Positions 35,363 to 44,774 of a DNA stretch of 64,000 nucleotides are shown here, piece after piece (the first letter of the stretch is position 1; each line of letters opens with the position of its first letter). A program made the translations under genes and the position numbers. Source of the stretch: Aureibaculum flavum (GTDB lineage Bacteria > Bacteroidota > Bacteroidia > Flavobacteriales > Flavobacteriaceae); assembly GCF_016406085.1 (NCBI RefSeq), contig NZ_JAEHFJ010000010.1, positions 62,001 through 126,000 on the forward strand, given 5' to 3'. Under the pieces are notes generated by a model. That model did not search any database. It was not told where the DNA came from and was given only the letters and a program-made list of their open reading frames with translations.

Positions 35363-37228
35363 TTAGTTTAATTTTTCGATGGTAGCATAATAGGCTCCCA
35401 ATTCTTCAGCAGAATCCAACGTAAACCAGGTTTTAAGTTTTGTTTCTCCTTTTTTAAGTTTAACTTCAAATTCAACATATTCAGCATTTAAATCTACTTC
35501 TTTTGACAATTCATTGTCCTGAATACTTATCCTTGCTTTTTTAATTACTAACGCTTTACCTTTTTTACTAGCCGTTACACTTGTTCCCTCTAATGCAGGA
35601 CGCACAGGAGCTTTTGCTCCTAAGGCCAGCTGTGACTCTTCTGGCCAACGACGAAGCTTTAAAGTATAAGTTCCATCTTCCGCTACTTTAACCCGCCAAA
35701 AACCATTATTTATTTGTCCCAATCTAATATGATTCTGTTGCCATGGAGTAAAAGTCTCACTATGCCAATCATGACAAATTAACGTAGTTGGATTTTCTGC
35801 TTCATTTCCAATAATGAAATACGGTTTTTCCACAAATGTTGGAGAGATTTCCGCCCACCATTTGTCATACGCAGCTTTGTACTCTTTAACCTTTTCAGGA
35901 TATTGGTCAGCTACGTTTGTTCGTTGTTCCGGATCCGTATCGAGATCATATAATTCCGTTCCTTCTACCAAACGCCAGTTACGATGCATCAAAGCTGTTC
36001 TTTTCCAAGGAATAGGATCCGTTGAAAACTGTGTATTTACATACACTATTCTATCCTCAAAATTGGTTTTATCACCTTTCATTAACGGCACTAAACTTGA
36101 ACCATCAAATTTCAAATCTTCTTTAACGTCTAACTTACATAAATCAACTAAGGTTGGAAATATATCATAATGGGCAGTTAAGTCATTGATGTCTTTCCCT
36201 ACGTTGATACCACCATTTTTCCAATGAATATAAAAAGGAACTCGGTGACCTCCTTCGTACATACTCGCTTTTATACCACGCATTCCTGCATTATTACCTT
36301 TATCAATAAAACCATCTAATCTATCTTCACCTTTGGCCATTTTCGCACCTTTAGCAGTGCCATTATCTGATGTAAAAATAAGAATGGTATTATCCATCAA
36401 ATCAATTGATTTTAGATACTCCACCAACTTCCCTATATTTTCATCAATGTTGGCAATCATACCATAAAAGGAAGCATTCGGAATGTTTTCATTATCTTTA
36501 TAAGGATCAGAATACGTATCATCTACCCAATATGGAGAGTGAGCAGCATTGGTAGACAGATAACAAAAGAATGGTTTGTCTTTTTGTTTCCCTATATATT
36601 TCTTGGCATTTTCAAACCAAACATCAGTACAATACCCCTCATATTTTTCAAATTTACCATTGTGAACATAAGTGTCATTAAAGTAGTCATTGTCCCAATA
36701 ATCCATTGTTTGCCCAACACCACCGCCATTATTCATCAAAACCTCATCAAAACCTTTGTCTTGTGGACGAAATGGATAATTATCACCTAAATGCCATTTA
36801 CCAAACATAGCTGTATTATACCCATTCTCTTTGAATACTTGAGCCATTGTTGTTTCTCTTTCAAGAATAAGTGACCGTCCTTTTATAGTGAAAAACACAC
36901 CTGTTCTATAGTTGTGATGACCAGTCATTAAAGCCGCTCGTGTAGGTGCACAGGTGGGACTCACATGATAATCAGTTAAACGAGTACTTTCAGCGTGTAA
37001 TTTATCAATGTTTGGGGTTTTAATCCATTTATTTCCTTGAACCGCAATATCGCCATAACCTTGATCATCGACCATTATGAGAATAACATTTGGTTTGTCT
37101 GTTTTTTCTATTTGATTTGCTTCTTTGGATTCCTTGATTTTTGAACATCCTGAAAATGAAATTGCACTAAACAAAATCAAAATACTACAATAAATAACTC
37201 TTATTCTATGAAATGAAATTGTAGGCAT
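35363..37228 (-). CDS. S1-family sulfatase, CAPTR type, lipoprotein
   Basis: A 621-residue lipoprotein (Cys28 in ISFSGC). It has IMVDDQGYGD, formylglycine motif SPTCAPTRAALMTGHH (Cys93), MFGKWHLGDNYPFRPQDKGF and FTSDNGTAKG. The C-terminal beta domain (from about residue 465, ENPTTLICHDWHSETFTPWQ) is shared with the sulfatases at 23902 and 47448. 'MTGHH' replaces the more usual 'MTGRH/MTGRY'. It is first in its transcription unit: a 278-bp gap lies upstream, with a 67-bp element at 37298-37364 conserved before another unit. It is followed after 15 bp by the dehydrogenase gene. Confidence 0.93.
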   Translation of the reverse strand: MPTISFHRIRVIYCSILILFSAISFSGCSKIKESKEANQIEKTDKPNVILIMVDDQGYGDIAVQGNKWIKTPNIDKLHAESTRLTDYHVSPTCAPTRAALMTGHHNYRTGVFFTIKGRSLILERETTMAQVFKENGYNTAMFGKWHLGDNYPFRPQDKGFDEVLMNNGGGVGQTMDYWDNDYFNDTYVHNGKFEKYEGYCTDVWFENAKKYIGKQKDKPFFCYLSTNAAHSPYWVDDTYSDPYKDNENIPNASFYGMIANIDENIGKLVEYLKSIDLMDNTILIFTSDNGTAKGAKMAKGEDRLDGFIDKGNNAGMRGIKASMYEGGHRVPFYIHWKNGGINVGKDINDLTAHYDIFPTLVDLCKLDVKEDLKFDGSSLVPLMKGDKTNFEDRIVYVNTQFSTDPIPWKRTALMHRNWRLVEGTELYDLDTDPEQRTNVADQYPEKVKEYKAAYDKWWAEISPTFVEKPYFIIGNEAENPTTLICHDWHSETFTPWQQNHIRLGQINNGFWRVKVAEDGTYTLKLRRWPEESQLALGAKAPVRPALEGTSVTASKKGKALVIKKARISIQDNELSKEVDLNAEYVEFEVKLKKGETKLKTWFTLDSAEELGAYYATIEKLN

Positions 37229-37297
37229 AGTTTTAAAATCGATGTTTTTTTATCTGTTATTTTATTATTTATAAAATTATAACTATTTCTTCTCATA

Positions 37298-37364
37298 CAT
37301 GTATAAGATATAGTCCATTTTATATAAATTATTAACGGATTGTATCATTATTAAGTAAAATAAT
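37298..37364 (-). promoter_or_regulatory. Conserved upstream element, copy 1
   Basis: 67 bp matching 54324-54390 at 52 positions without gaps. The best blocks are CATGTATAA, CATTT, ATATAAA and TATCATTAT (plus-strand reading). It lies 70 bp upstream of the sulfatase start at 37228, in the longest gap of the minus-strand cluster, and is a likely promoter or regulator-binding region. The rest of the gap (37229-37506) shows nothing recognisable. Confidence 0.55.
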
Positions 37365-37506
37365 CGTTGATGAATACTTAATCAAAGTTTAAACTAGCTT
37401 TTATTTAATAGTTTCAGGAAATCCTTTCAATAAAACCGACAATCCTTTTTATGTCAGACCAAGGCTTCATTAAGCTATAATGAAATGCTAAAACAGGTTA
37501 TACAAC

Positions 37507-40041
37507 TTACTTTCCAATCAATACAATTTCTTCACCAGCTTTTGTTGGAATATCATATAAATAAGATGCTTTTAAAGTAAAATCTTTTAACTGAGCTTTC
37601 TCTGAAATAAGAGGTTTTTTAATCTCAGGAATTTGATAAAATGGATTTATATTTAGACCTGTAGCTTTTAAAATGTCATTACCATCTTCTAATTCAAATT
37701 CATTATAGGATCTTATACGGCAATTACCTCCTAAGGTTGATTTAATTACTGCTTTTGTAACTTTTCCATTATTCCATTCTAATGTTACAATTTCAAAACC
37801 ACCTCTTGCTCTTAATCCTTTTACACTTCCTTCTTTCCAAACATCAGGTAAAGCTGGTATTAACTGAATAGCTCCATCATGACTTTGCAACATCATTTCT
37901 GTTAAACCTGATGTAAACCCAAAGTTACCATCGATTTGAAAGGGTGGATGTGTATTTAACATATTCGCATTCGTTCCACCCTCCTCATCAGAATCAGGTC
38001 TGCCAACTAATCTAATTTGATCACCTATAATTTTATAGGCATGATTACCATCTAACAAACGTGCCCATAAATTAATTTTCCAGTTCATCGACCATCCTGT
38101 AGATATGTCGCCACGATTAATTAGTACATTTTTGGCAGCTTCAGATAATTCTGGAGTTCGATAAGGAGAAATTTGATTAGAAGGAAATAACCCATATAAA
38201 TGCGAAACATGACGATGAGTATCTTTAGGGTCATCCCAATCATGCATCCACTCTTGTAATTGACTGTATTGCCCAATTTGCATAGGAACTAGTTTAGGTA
38301 GAACTTCTTCGATTTTATGAATTAGCTCTAAATCATTATCTAATAATTTTGCTGCTTCTGCTGTCTTTGTCAACATATCAAAAATCAATTGATTATCAAG
38401 AGTAACTCCTGCTGATAAAGAAGATAAAACAGGTTGATTTTTGGGTGCATTTTCTGGCGACATAGAAGGTGATATTACCAACCATCCATTTTCGGGTTCT
38501 GCAATTAAAGAGCTTAAACAGAATTCGGTAGCACCTTTCATTGTTGGATAAACCGATTTTAAATATTCTAAATCTCCACTAAAAGCAAATTTTTCCCACA
38601 AATGTTGACTTAACCAAGTTCCTCCTGTAGGCCATACACCCCATGAACCATCTACCGGCCCTGTAATTCTCCAAATATCAGTATTGTGATGAGCAACCCA
38701 ACCATCAGCACCATACATATCTTGTGCTGTTTTGCGTCCCGTTAACGAAATATCTTTTACCAATTCGACAAGTGGTTCGTGCATTTCGGTCAAGTTGGTA
38801 ACCTCTGCCGGCCAATAATTCATTTGTGTATTAATATTTATGGTATAGGCACTTTTCCATGAAGGAAGAAGTTCGTTACACCATATTCCTTGTAAGTTTG
38901 AAGCTTGACCTCCAGGCTGCGAAGATGAAATTAGAAGGTAACGTCCAAATTGAAAATATAGAGCAGCCAAAGCTGGATCATTTCCTGCACTAAACTCTTT
39001 GATACGAACATCCGTCGAATTCTTAATGGAATCGGTCACACCTAAATTAAGGTCAACTCGATTGAAATATTTTTGATAGTCAGCCGAATGATCCTTAAGC
39101 ATTTCCTCGTAGCTTTTCTTTTCAGCCTTTACAATATATTCTTCTGCTTTCTGATGTGGATTGACACTGATATCCTTATAATTTTTAAAATTGGTAGCTA
39201 TAGAAACGTAAAGTAAAGCACTGTTCGCACCTTTAACAGTAAGCGTTGTATCGTTCGATGTGAGCGTTCCTCCTTCAGGAACAATTTTCAGTCTAGATTC
39301 AAATTCAACCTGCCCTTTAATTGGTTTTCCATTTTTGATTCTTTCACTTAAATGATCACTACTGAATCCAGTCATTTTTAACACTTGATTGTTTTCGGTA
39401 GCAACTGTAACCTTTGAAGGAGATGGTCTGTCCATATGGGCCGTGAAATTAATTTCAGCATTTTTACTTGCAGTCAATTTAATTACAATTACATGATCTG
39501 TAAACGAAGTAAAAATTACTCTTTGAAAGTCAACACCATCAACAGAATATGATGTTTTGTTTACAGCATTTTCTATATCGAGTTCACGATAGTAGTTTGA
39601 GTATTTATCATGGTCTAAGAAATCTAGTCGTAAATTACCAACAGTCTCATAAGGCATTCCATCAGAAATTTTAGTGACAAAATCAGAATTTGCTATAGTT
39701 AGTGCTTCTTCAGCTTTGCCATTAAATAGATCATTTCGAATTTGTGATAATGTTGCTTTAGCTTTTGGATTATCATTTCTATTAGGTCCACCCGCCCAAA
39801 GTGTGCTCTCATTTAATTGAATGTTTTCGTGTTCCGGAATTCCAAAAACCATAGCTCCTAGACGTCCATTACCTATTGGTAATGCTTCATTCCAATTGGT
39901 TGCAGGAGCATTATACCAAAGAACCAAAGCATCCTTATTAAGGTCCTTTTCCTTACCTTTTTCTTCGTCTTGAGGTTTACAACTTATCAACCCTAATATT
40001 GCTATAACAATTATTTTTAATAGGTAATTCTTTTGATTCAT
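37507..40041 (-). CDS. GH95 alpha-L-fucosidase/galactosidase, lipoprotein
   Basis: The longest frame starts at 40086, but the ATG at 40041 gives a compact lipoprotein signal ([21 protein letters not shown]), so I choose it (844 residues). All GH95 hallmarks are present: N-terminal domain [34 protein letters not shown] with the two catalytic-site Asn, [10 protein letters not shown] (general-acid Glu) and [19 protein letters not shown] (general-base Asp). [20 protein letters not shown] and RARGGFEI near the end are also typical. GH95 inverts alpha-1,2-L-fucosides or alpha-L-galactosides. With GH39, GH43, GH31 and a sulfatase upstream, it probably trims L-sugar branches. It is the last gene of its unit. 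Confidence 0.93.
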   Translation of the reverse strand: MNQKNYLLKIIVIAILGLISCKPQDEEKGKEKDLNKDALVLWYNAPATNWNEALPIGNGRLGAMVFGIPEHENIQLNESTLWAGGPNRNDNPKAKATLSQIRNDLFNGKAEEALTIANSDFVTKISDGMPYETVGNLRLDFLDHDKYSNYYRELDIENAVNKTSYSVDGVDFQRVIFTSFTDHVIVIKLTASKNAEINFTAHMDRPSPSKVTVATENNQVLKMTGFSSDHLSERIKNGKPIKGQVEFESRLKIVPEGGTLTSNDTTLTVKGANSALLYVSIATNFKNYKDISVNPHQKAEEYIVKAEKKSYEEMLKDHSADYQKYFNRVDLNLGVTDSIKNSTDVRIKEFSAGNDPALAALYFQFGRYLLISSSQPGGQASNLQGIWCNELLPSWKSAYTININTQMNYWPAEVTNLTEMHEPLVELVKDISLTGRKTAQDMYGADGWVAHHNTDIWRITGPVDGSWGVWPTGGTWLSQHLWEKFAFSGDLEYLKSVYPTMKGATEFCLSSLIAEPENGWLVISPSMSPENAPKNQPVLSSLSAGVTLDNQLIFDMLTKTAEAAKLLDNDLELIHKIEEVLPKLVPMQIGQYSQLQEWMHDWDDPKDTHRHVSHLYGLFPSNQISPYRTPELSEAAKNVLINRGDISTGWSMNWKINLWARLLDGNHAYKIIGDQIRLVGRPDSDEEGGTNANMLNTHPPFQIDGNFGFTSGLTEMMLQSHDGAIQLIPALPDVWKEGSVKGLRARGGFEIVTLEWNNGKVTKAVIKSTLGGNCRIRSYNEFELEDGNDILKATGLNINPFYQIPEIKKPLISEKAQLKDFTLKASYLYDIPTKAGEEIVLIGK

Positions 40042-40161
40042 TTTTAAATTTTTGGTTACTTTTTTTTCTAAATTAATTGTTAGCAATAATAACCATTTGT
40101 TGAATTTATTATGGTAAGGTTTTTTTAAATATTTTTATTCCCTGTAATTTGTATGGTTTAT

Positions 40162-41799
40162 TTAATTTACCTGCTCTATTAAAACCAAACTCCAAGGGGT
40201 TAATTGACGTTTAATAACAACCTTACCTTTCTTATCTGCCATAAACAGCTCTGTCTTTAAGTTTTCTGCATAGTGCTTCATTACTTTGATTTGTTCTCGA
40301 GTAGGAGGTTCTGGTTTCCCCATACCCTCCCAATATTTATAAATGTTACCACTTTCGGCGTCCAGAACCTCTACTTTAAACATCACACCTGGCTTTAAAT
40401 CTGAAATGGTAAAATTTAACTGACGACTTTCTCCATTTTCATACTGATCTATTTTCTTGATACTTGCGGGCACCGCTTTGTAATGATCTTCAGGATAGTT
40501 GTAGGCCAATGCGACTACTTTACCATTGCTTGACTTCTTACTTACAAACAGATAATCATTTTTATAAAGCTTTTGATCTCCTAATTGGTGTAACATACGG
40601 TATGCATGATATGTAGGCTTAACTAAGCCTTGATAGTTTATCATACCAAAACCACCGTGAAAGATACTCTCTGCTCCTCCTTTTTCTTCAAAAATATCCG
40701 TAAATGTCCAAAAGGCTAAGGAATTTGCTAGCCCAATACAATCTAAGTTCACTTTAGCAACGTAGGCTGCTGGTGGTAAAAAATCGTGCATTGCATCTCT
40801 ACTATTTGGGCTGGTATTCCACTCTGTTAAATGTATTTCTGCATTTGGATATGCACTTTTCTTAATCACTCCATTTAACCATTCCATATCTGTTTTGGTT
40901 GAATTTACATTCCTTGAAAAATCTTTGCCTTTACCCGTTTGTGGATTAAAAGGATAATCTGTAGGATATGGATGTGTAGACACAAAATCTACAGGAAGCT
41001 TTTCTTTTTCGCAGTAGGTTAAGAAATCTTCTATCCATACCCCTTTCCATTCTAAATCATTTATATTATCGGCGGTAAATGTTATAAGATCACCATCTCT
41101 GCTTTCCACTTCCCCATCATAACGCTCATCGGCCACAAAGTTACTACTTGAAGGTCCTCCAACTTTTAAGCGATTATCTACCGATTTTACCGCCAAAACA
41201 GATTGCTTGTACAACTCGAAATATTCTGATTTTGTACCATCGAAAAAACCATAATAAAGGTTAGGCTCATTCCAAACTTCAAAATACCATGTAAGCACTT
41301 CGTCAACTCCATAACGATCTACACAATGCTGCGTAAAGGCTTTAATAAGGTTGTGCCATTCACCAAATTTAGATTCATCTGGTGTAATATTAGCCTTCCA
41401 CCAAAATTGCGTTTTGCTATTTTCTGCAGCTAAAGATGTTGGAAAAAAAGCTAATTCAACAAAAGGTTTTACATTCAAATCTAGCATTCTGTCAAATAAG
41501 TCATCAATGTATTGCCAATTGTAGGTGTATTTTCCATCCTTTTCAAATACTGGGAACATATCGTCATGAAAAATGCCATGGAATCGCACGAATTCGAATC
41601 CACAATTTTCCTGCACCATTTCTAATTGCTCCAACCAACCCGCACGTAAGCCTTCATTGGCACGACCAGCACCTACACTTTTACTCCAAAAATGTTCAAA
41701 CTTTTCGCCTTTAGTGGTTGCTTTAACATGGACTTGTTCTTGAGAAAAACCAATAAGTACCATTAAGGTCAAAAATCCTGTCATTATTATTTTTTTCAT
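40162..41799 (-). CDS. GH39 glycosidase (beta-xylosidase-like), copy 2
   Basis: A 545-residue exported enzyme (signal to GFSQ, residue 20) with acid/base Glu178 (FEVWNEPNL) and nucleophile Glu326 (EIHLTEWNTSPNSRD). It is a paralogue of 12347-13981, sharing long identical stretches such as VGAGRANEGLRAGWLEQLE and YNWQYIDDLFDRMLDLNVKP. The region around residues 225-250, just after GGPSSSNF, is the most divergent and may change specificity. In both places a GH39 gene adjoins a GH95-type gene, which argues for duplication of a small module. It lies 29 bp after GH43. Confidence 0.93.
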   Translation of the reverse strand: MKKIIMTGFLTLMVLIGFSQEQVHVKATTKGEKFEHFWSKSVGAGRANEGLRAGWLEQLEMVQENCGFEFVRFHGIFHDDMFPVFEKDGKYTYNWQYIDDLFDRMLDLNVKPFVELAFFPTSLAAENSKTQFWWKANITPDESKFGEWHNLIKAFTQHCVDRYGVDEVLTWYFEVWNEPNLYYGFFDGTKSEYFELYKQSVLAVKSVDNRLKVGGPSSSNFVADERYDGEVESRDGDLITFTADNINDLEWKGVWIEDFLTYCEKEKLPVDFVSTHPYPTDYPFNPQTGKGKDFSRNVNSTKTDMEWLNGVIKKSAYPNAEIHLTEWNTSPNSRDAMHDFLPPAAYVAKVNLDCIGLANSLAFWTFTDIFEEKGGAESIFHGGFGMINYQGLVKPTYHAYRMLHQLGDQKLYKNDYLFVSKKSSNGKVVALAYNYPEDHYKAVPASIKKIDQYENGESRQLNFTISDLKPGVMFKVEVLDAESGNIYKYWEGMGKPEPPTREQIKVMKHYAENLKTELFMADKKGKVVIKRQLTPWSLVLIEQVN

Positions 41800-41828
41800 A
41801 TCAATATTAATTTTAAGTGTATAAGGTC

Positions 41829-43181
41829 TTAATTTTTGTCTTCAAAAACTTGTTCTAGTTTTATATAATCTATTGCTAATTCACCTTTTGAAGGTTTCCA
41901 ATCTCTTTTAAATATCCGCACCAAATTATCTCCAGCTTTTAATTCAACAATTCCAAAATCAATTTCTGTAAACTCTTTAGATTGCGGAAAAACGAATTCA
42001 CTGTATTTATAGCTATTAATCAATATATCATGATTTGATTCTCCGTCAGGAGAAGCATATCCTACTATAAAACGATATTTTGCGGGTTTGGCAACCTGTG
42101 CCAACATAGAAACGTGGTCATATGGATTGTCAAAGTTTGTTACATATCCTTTACCACTGTATCCTTTTATCCATGTATCAACAATCACATTGTATAATTC
42201 ACCACCGGCAGCAAAGCCATTTTCAGCTTCTAAAAGCAGGGTTGTTTTAGTGCGTTTTGCATTTCCTAAACCTTCCTTTGATGGTACAATTGGTTTAATA
42301 TCTCCCTTTTTATCGTAGTGTAAATAATCGGCCATCACACTACGAGTTTCACTTAAACCACCTGATAACCATGCACTGTGATAAAACATGATATCCTTTC
42401 CTTTAAAAGTAACCGTACCTCCGTGATTGGTACCACTCTGACCTTCAAAATCATCAATAAAATTACCTTTAAATTCGTAAGGTCCTAAGGGTTTATCCGC
42501 CACACCATAGAACATTTTTTCTGGCCAACGCCTCGGTGTTAACCCAGGATAAGTTAAATAATATGTATCCTCTTTTTTATGTACCCAAGGCCCCTCAAAA
42601 ACATATGTTAATTGCGAGGTTAAATCTACATAGGTCTCTGGTTTAATGGACATAAGGTCCTCATTTAACTCTGCAGCAAAACATTTACGATCATGGCCCC
42701 AAAACAAATAGGGAATTCCATCATCAATAAAAAGAGCAGGATCTTGACCAAATTCCACCCCTTTAACATACCCCAAATCTGTAAACGGTCCTTCTGGATT
42801 ATCGCTACGTGCAATACCCGTTCTAAAAAGTCCAATTCCAGCTTCTTTCATACAATAAATGAGATAATATTTACCTCTATAAAATGCAGCATCAATTGCC
42901 CATGCATGACTCTCTGCCCATTTTACATTTTCTAAATGTAAAATACGCCCATGATCTGTCCAATTAACCATATCGGTAGTTGAAAAGGCGTGGTAACCCG
43001 TCATTCCATAATGGTTATTAGACCCTGGTTCATCATGACTGGTATATACCCAAAGTTTATTCGGATCGTCTGGCCAAACATGTGGTGATGGATCTGCGGT
43101 AAAAACGTGTGTAAAAACAGGGTTTTGAGCACTCAAACCCATTGAAGTAATTGCTACGATTAAAAATAAGATATGTTTCAT
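41829..43181 (-). CDS. GH43 glycosidase with C-terminal carbohydrate-binding module
   Basis: A 450-residue exported enzyme (signal to LSAQN, residue 19). The five-bladed propeller carries the three GH43 acids: Asp30 (FTADPSPHVW, base), Asp147 (FGQDPALFIDDG, pKa modulator) and Glu196 (YVFEGPWVHK, acid). From about residue 315 a CBM6/35-like beta-sandwich follows (LLLEAENGFAAGG ... LAIDYIKLEQ). GH43 enzymes remove beta-D-xylose, alpha-L-arabinose or beta/alpha-galactose residues. The appended module should hold the enzyme on polymer. It lies in the middle of the operon between a beta-helix gene and GH39. Confidence 0.9.
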   Translation of the reverse strand: MKHILFLIVAITSMGLSAQNPVFTHVFTADPSPHVWPDDPNKLWVYTSHDEPGSNNHYGMTGYHAFSTTDMVNWTDHGRILHLENVKWAESHAWAIDAAFYRGKYYLIYCMKEAGIGLFRTGIARSDNPEGPFTDLGYVKGVEFGQDPALFIDDGIPYLFWGHDRKCFAAELNEDLMSIKPETYVDLTSQLTYVFEGPWVHKKEDTYYLTYPGLTPRRWPEKMFYGVADKPLGPYEFKGNFIDDFEGQSGTNHGGTVTFKGKDIMFYHSAWLSGGLSETRSVMADYLHYDKKGDIKPIVPSKEGLGNAKRTKTTLLLEAENGFAAGGELYNVIVDTWIKGYSGKGYVTNFDNPYDHVSMLAQVAKPAKYRFIVGYASPDGESNHDILINSYKYSEFVFPQSKEFTEIDFGIVELKAGDNLVRIFKRDWKPSKGELAIDYIKLEQVFEDKN

Positions 43182-43232
43182 TTTACTTGTTAATAATTTT
43201 AAAAAAAATAGGCCTATTTTTTCAATGTAAAA

Positions 43233-44639
43233 CTAACGCTTAGTGCGGTTGCTTTTATTTACTACATTTTCTGAATTGTTAGCTTCACGTACTTTACCAA
43301 CACTCTTTAATTCCAAATTCTCTGTTCCACTAAAAGTGATCACTTCTGTTGAGGTTTCATTATCTAATTTGATATTTGTAGCATGCATTGTTGCGTTTTC
43401 GTTATAATTACCATAACCTTCCCATACAGACAACTTAATCGCCATACTTTCTGGAATATATTCCGAAGCTTTTGTTTTGATAACCACAACATGTCCTGTT
43501 CCATTTATTTTCGCGAGCAAACTATTAGCTCTTCCATTTCTACTGTCTAAAATGTTCATTTCTACGTGTGCATTTTTAGCATTGGTATAAGGAATACAAA
43601 ACGCTTCTCCATATTTAGCATCAGCACTACAATTTATTAAAACATCTTCGTTTCCAACATTATAGCCTGTGGCTACACAGTCACGTACCACACAGTCAAT
43701 GACTTTGTCACCAGAAGTACTCAAACCTGTACATATTCCTCTTCGCATTTGTGTAACCGTACAGTTTTTAACGGTGGTGTTTATGGTTTTATGCCCCTGA
43801 TAATCTGGGTACATACGTATGCCATCCTCACTAAGAGATATGATTTCTCCTGGCATAATTTTACCATCTTCGGCAACTATGGTGCCTTCTATATAATTAC
43901 CCTTACCCGCATAAAAATTTTTATCGAAACCATACCCTGAACTTTCGGCAAGCATAGCGTCTGTAGTTCGAAGTAATCCATCTACCTGACAGTCTTCAAT
44001 CAAAGTGTCTTCTGCCCCCTGTAAAAAAATAGCATGCCCCATGGCTCTCATATGAACTTTACAACCAAGTAATTTAACGTTCTTTGCAGGATACCCAATT
44101 CGAATGCCGTTCATCTTCCGTACATCATTCCCGCCTAGTCCATATAAATAGCCATATCCCCAAGGACTTGAACCTGTTGTCCGCAGCTCAACATCTTTTA
44201 GTGTTACATTCTCTCCTACGATATTAAAAATTTTATTTTTACTTTGACGGCCCGGAGTATCTCCATACGTCTCAATATATAAACCTTCAAGGGTTACGTG
44301 ATTACCAGAAATTTCTATAGCACAGTACATACTATTACCATCATCACTTTTCATTAAATCAGTACGACTAAACAGCTTCGTATCTACCATAAATCTTGCA
44401 CCTCTTAAATCATAATAGGAATTATTACTTGTAATTTCAATAAATCTAATTTTTTGAGCATCATCAATTTGATAATTTCCTTCTTGGAGCTTGACATGTA
44501 CATTATCCTGATCCAGATACTTTTTAAATTCGGATAGGGTGTTTACCTCAATAAGTGTTTTCTGATTGTCTGTTGATTGTGCTCGGCACGAAAAAAATAA
44601 TACAAAAACAGTAAGTATAATAAGCACTTGTTTATTCAT
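43233..44639 (-). CDS. Right-handed beta-helix lipoprotein
   Basis: A 468-residue lipoprotein (Cys18 in VLFFSC). Repeating coils run through most of the chain: IEISGNHVTLEGLYIETYGD, NIVGENVTLKDVELRTTGSS, AIFLQGAEDTLIEDCQVDGL, INTTVKNCTVTQMRRGICTG. The opening EVNTLSEFKKYLDQDNVHVK resembles chondroitinase-B/PL6-like and general pectate-lyase-fold proteins. No Arg/Lys catalytic pair can be assigned with confidence, so whether it is a lyase, hydrolase or binding protein is open. A 135-bp gap separates it from the GH31 gene upstream. Confidence 0.72.
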   Translation of the reverse strand: MNKQVLIILTVFVLFFSCRAQSTDNQKTLIEVNTLSEFKKYLDQDNVHVKLQEGNYQIDDAQKIRFIEITSNNSYYDLRGARFMVDTKLFSRTDLMKSDDGNSMYCAIEISGNHVTLEGLYIETYGDTPGRQSKNKIFNIVGENVTLKDVELRTTGSSPWGYGYLYGLGGNDVRKMNGIRIGYPAKNVKLLGCKVHMRAMGHAIFLQGAEDTLIEDCQVDGLLRTTDAMLAESSGYGFDKNFYAGKGNYIEGTIVAEDGKIMPGEIISLSEDGIRMYPDYQGHKTINTTVKNCTVTQMRRGICTGLSTSGDKVIDCVVRDCVATGYNVGNEDVLINCSADAKYGEAFCIPYTNAKNAHVEMNILDSRNGRANSLLAKINGTGHVVVIKTKASEYIPESMAIKLSVWEGYGNYNENATMHATNIKLDNETSTEVITFSGTENLELKSVGKVREANNSENVVNKSNRTKR

Positions 44640-44774
44640 TTTTTATGTTTTTTATTTATAATATACATTCTTTACAGACTTGTTTGAGGCTACATGTTTG
44701 TCCTCAACCTTTTTACCATCATTAACAGTTTTACCTTAGATATAAGCACGAATGCTGACTACACCGGTAGGTAA

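Noticed and set aside
35814-36170. Open frame of 118 codons on the plus strand
   Set aside because: It lies fully inside the sulfatase at 35363-37228 in antisense and has no recognisable domain or upstream start context. The same holds for the antisense frames at 31393-31716 and 48480-48815.
37435-37500. Possible terminator after the GH95 gene
   Set aside because: A TTCATTA/TAATGAA stem can be drawn, but it is imperfect and not followed by T residues on the minus strand.
12347-41799. The two GH39 genes as an assembly duplication artefact
   Set aside because: They differ at many codons and in a whole loop region, and their neighbours are different, so they are true paralogues.
44684-44707. 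Inverted repeat TTGAGG / CCTCAA between GH31 and the beta-helix gene
   Set aside because: The stem is only 6 bp with a 12-base loop, and no T-run follows on the minus strand, so it is not a convincing terminator.
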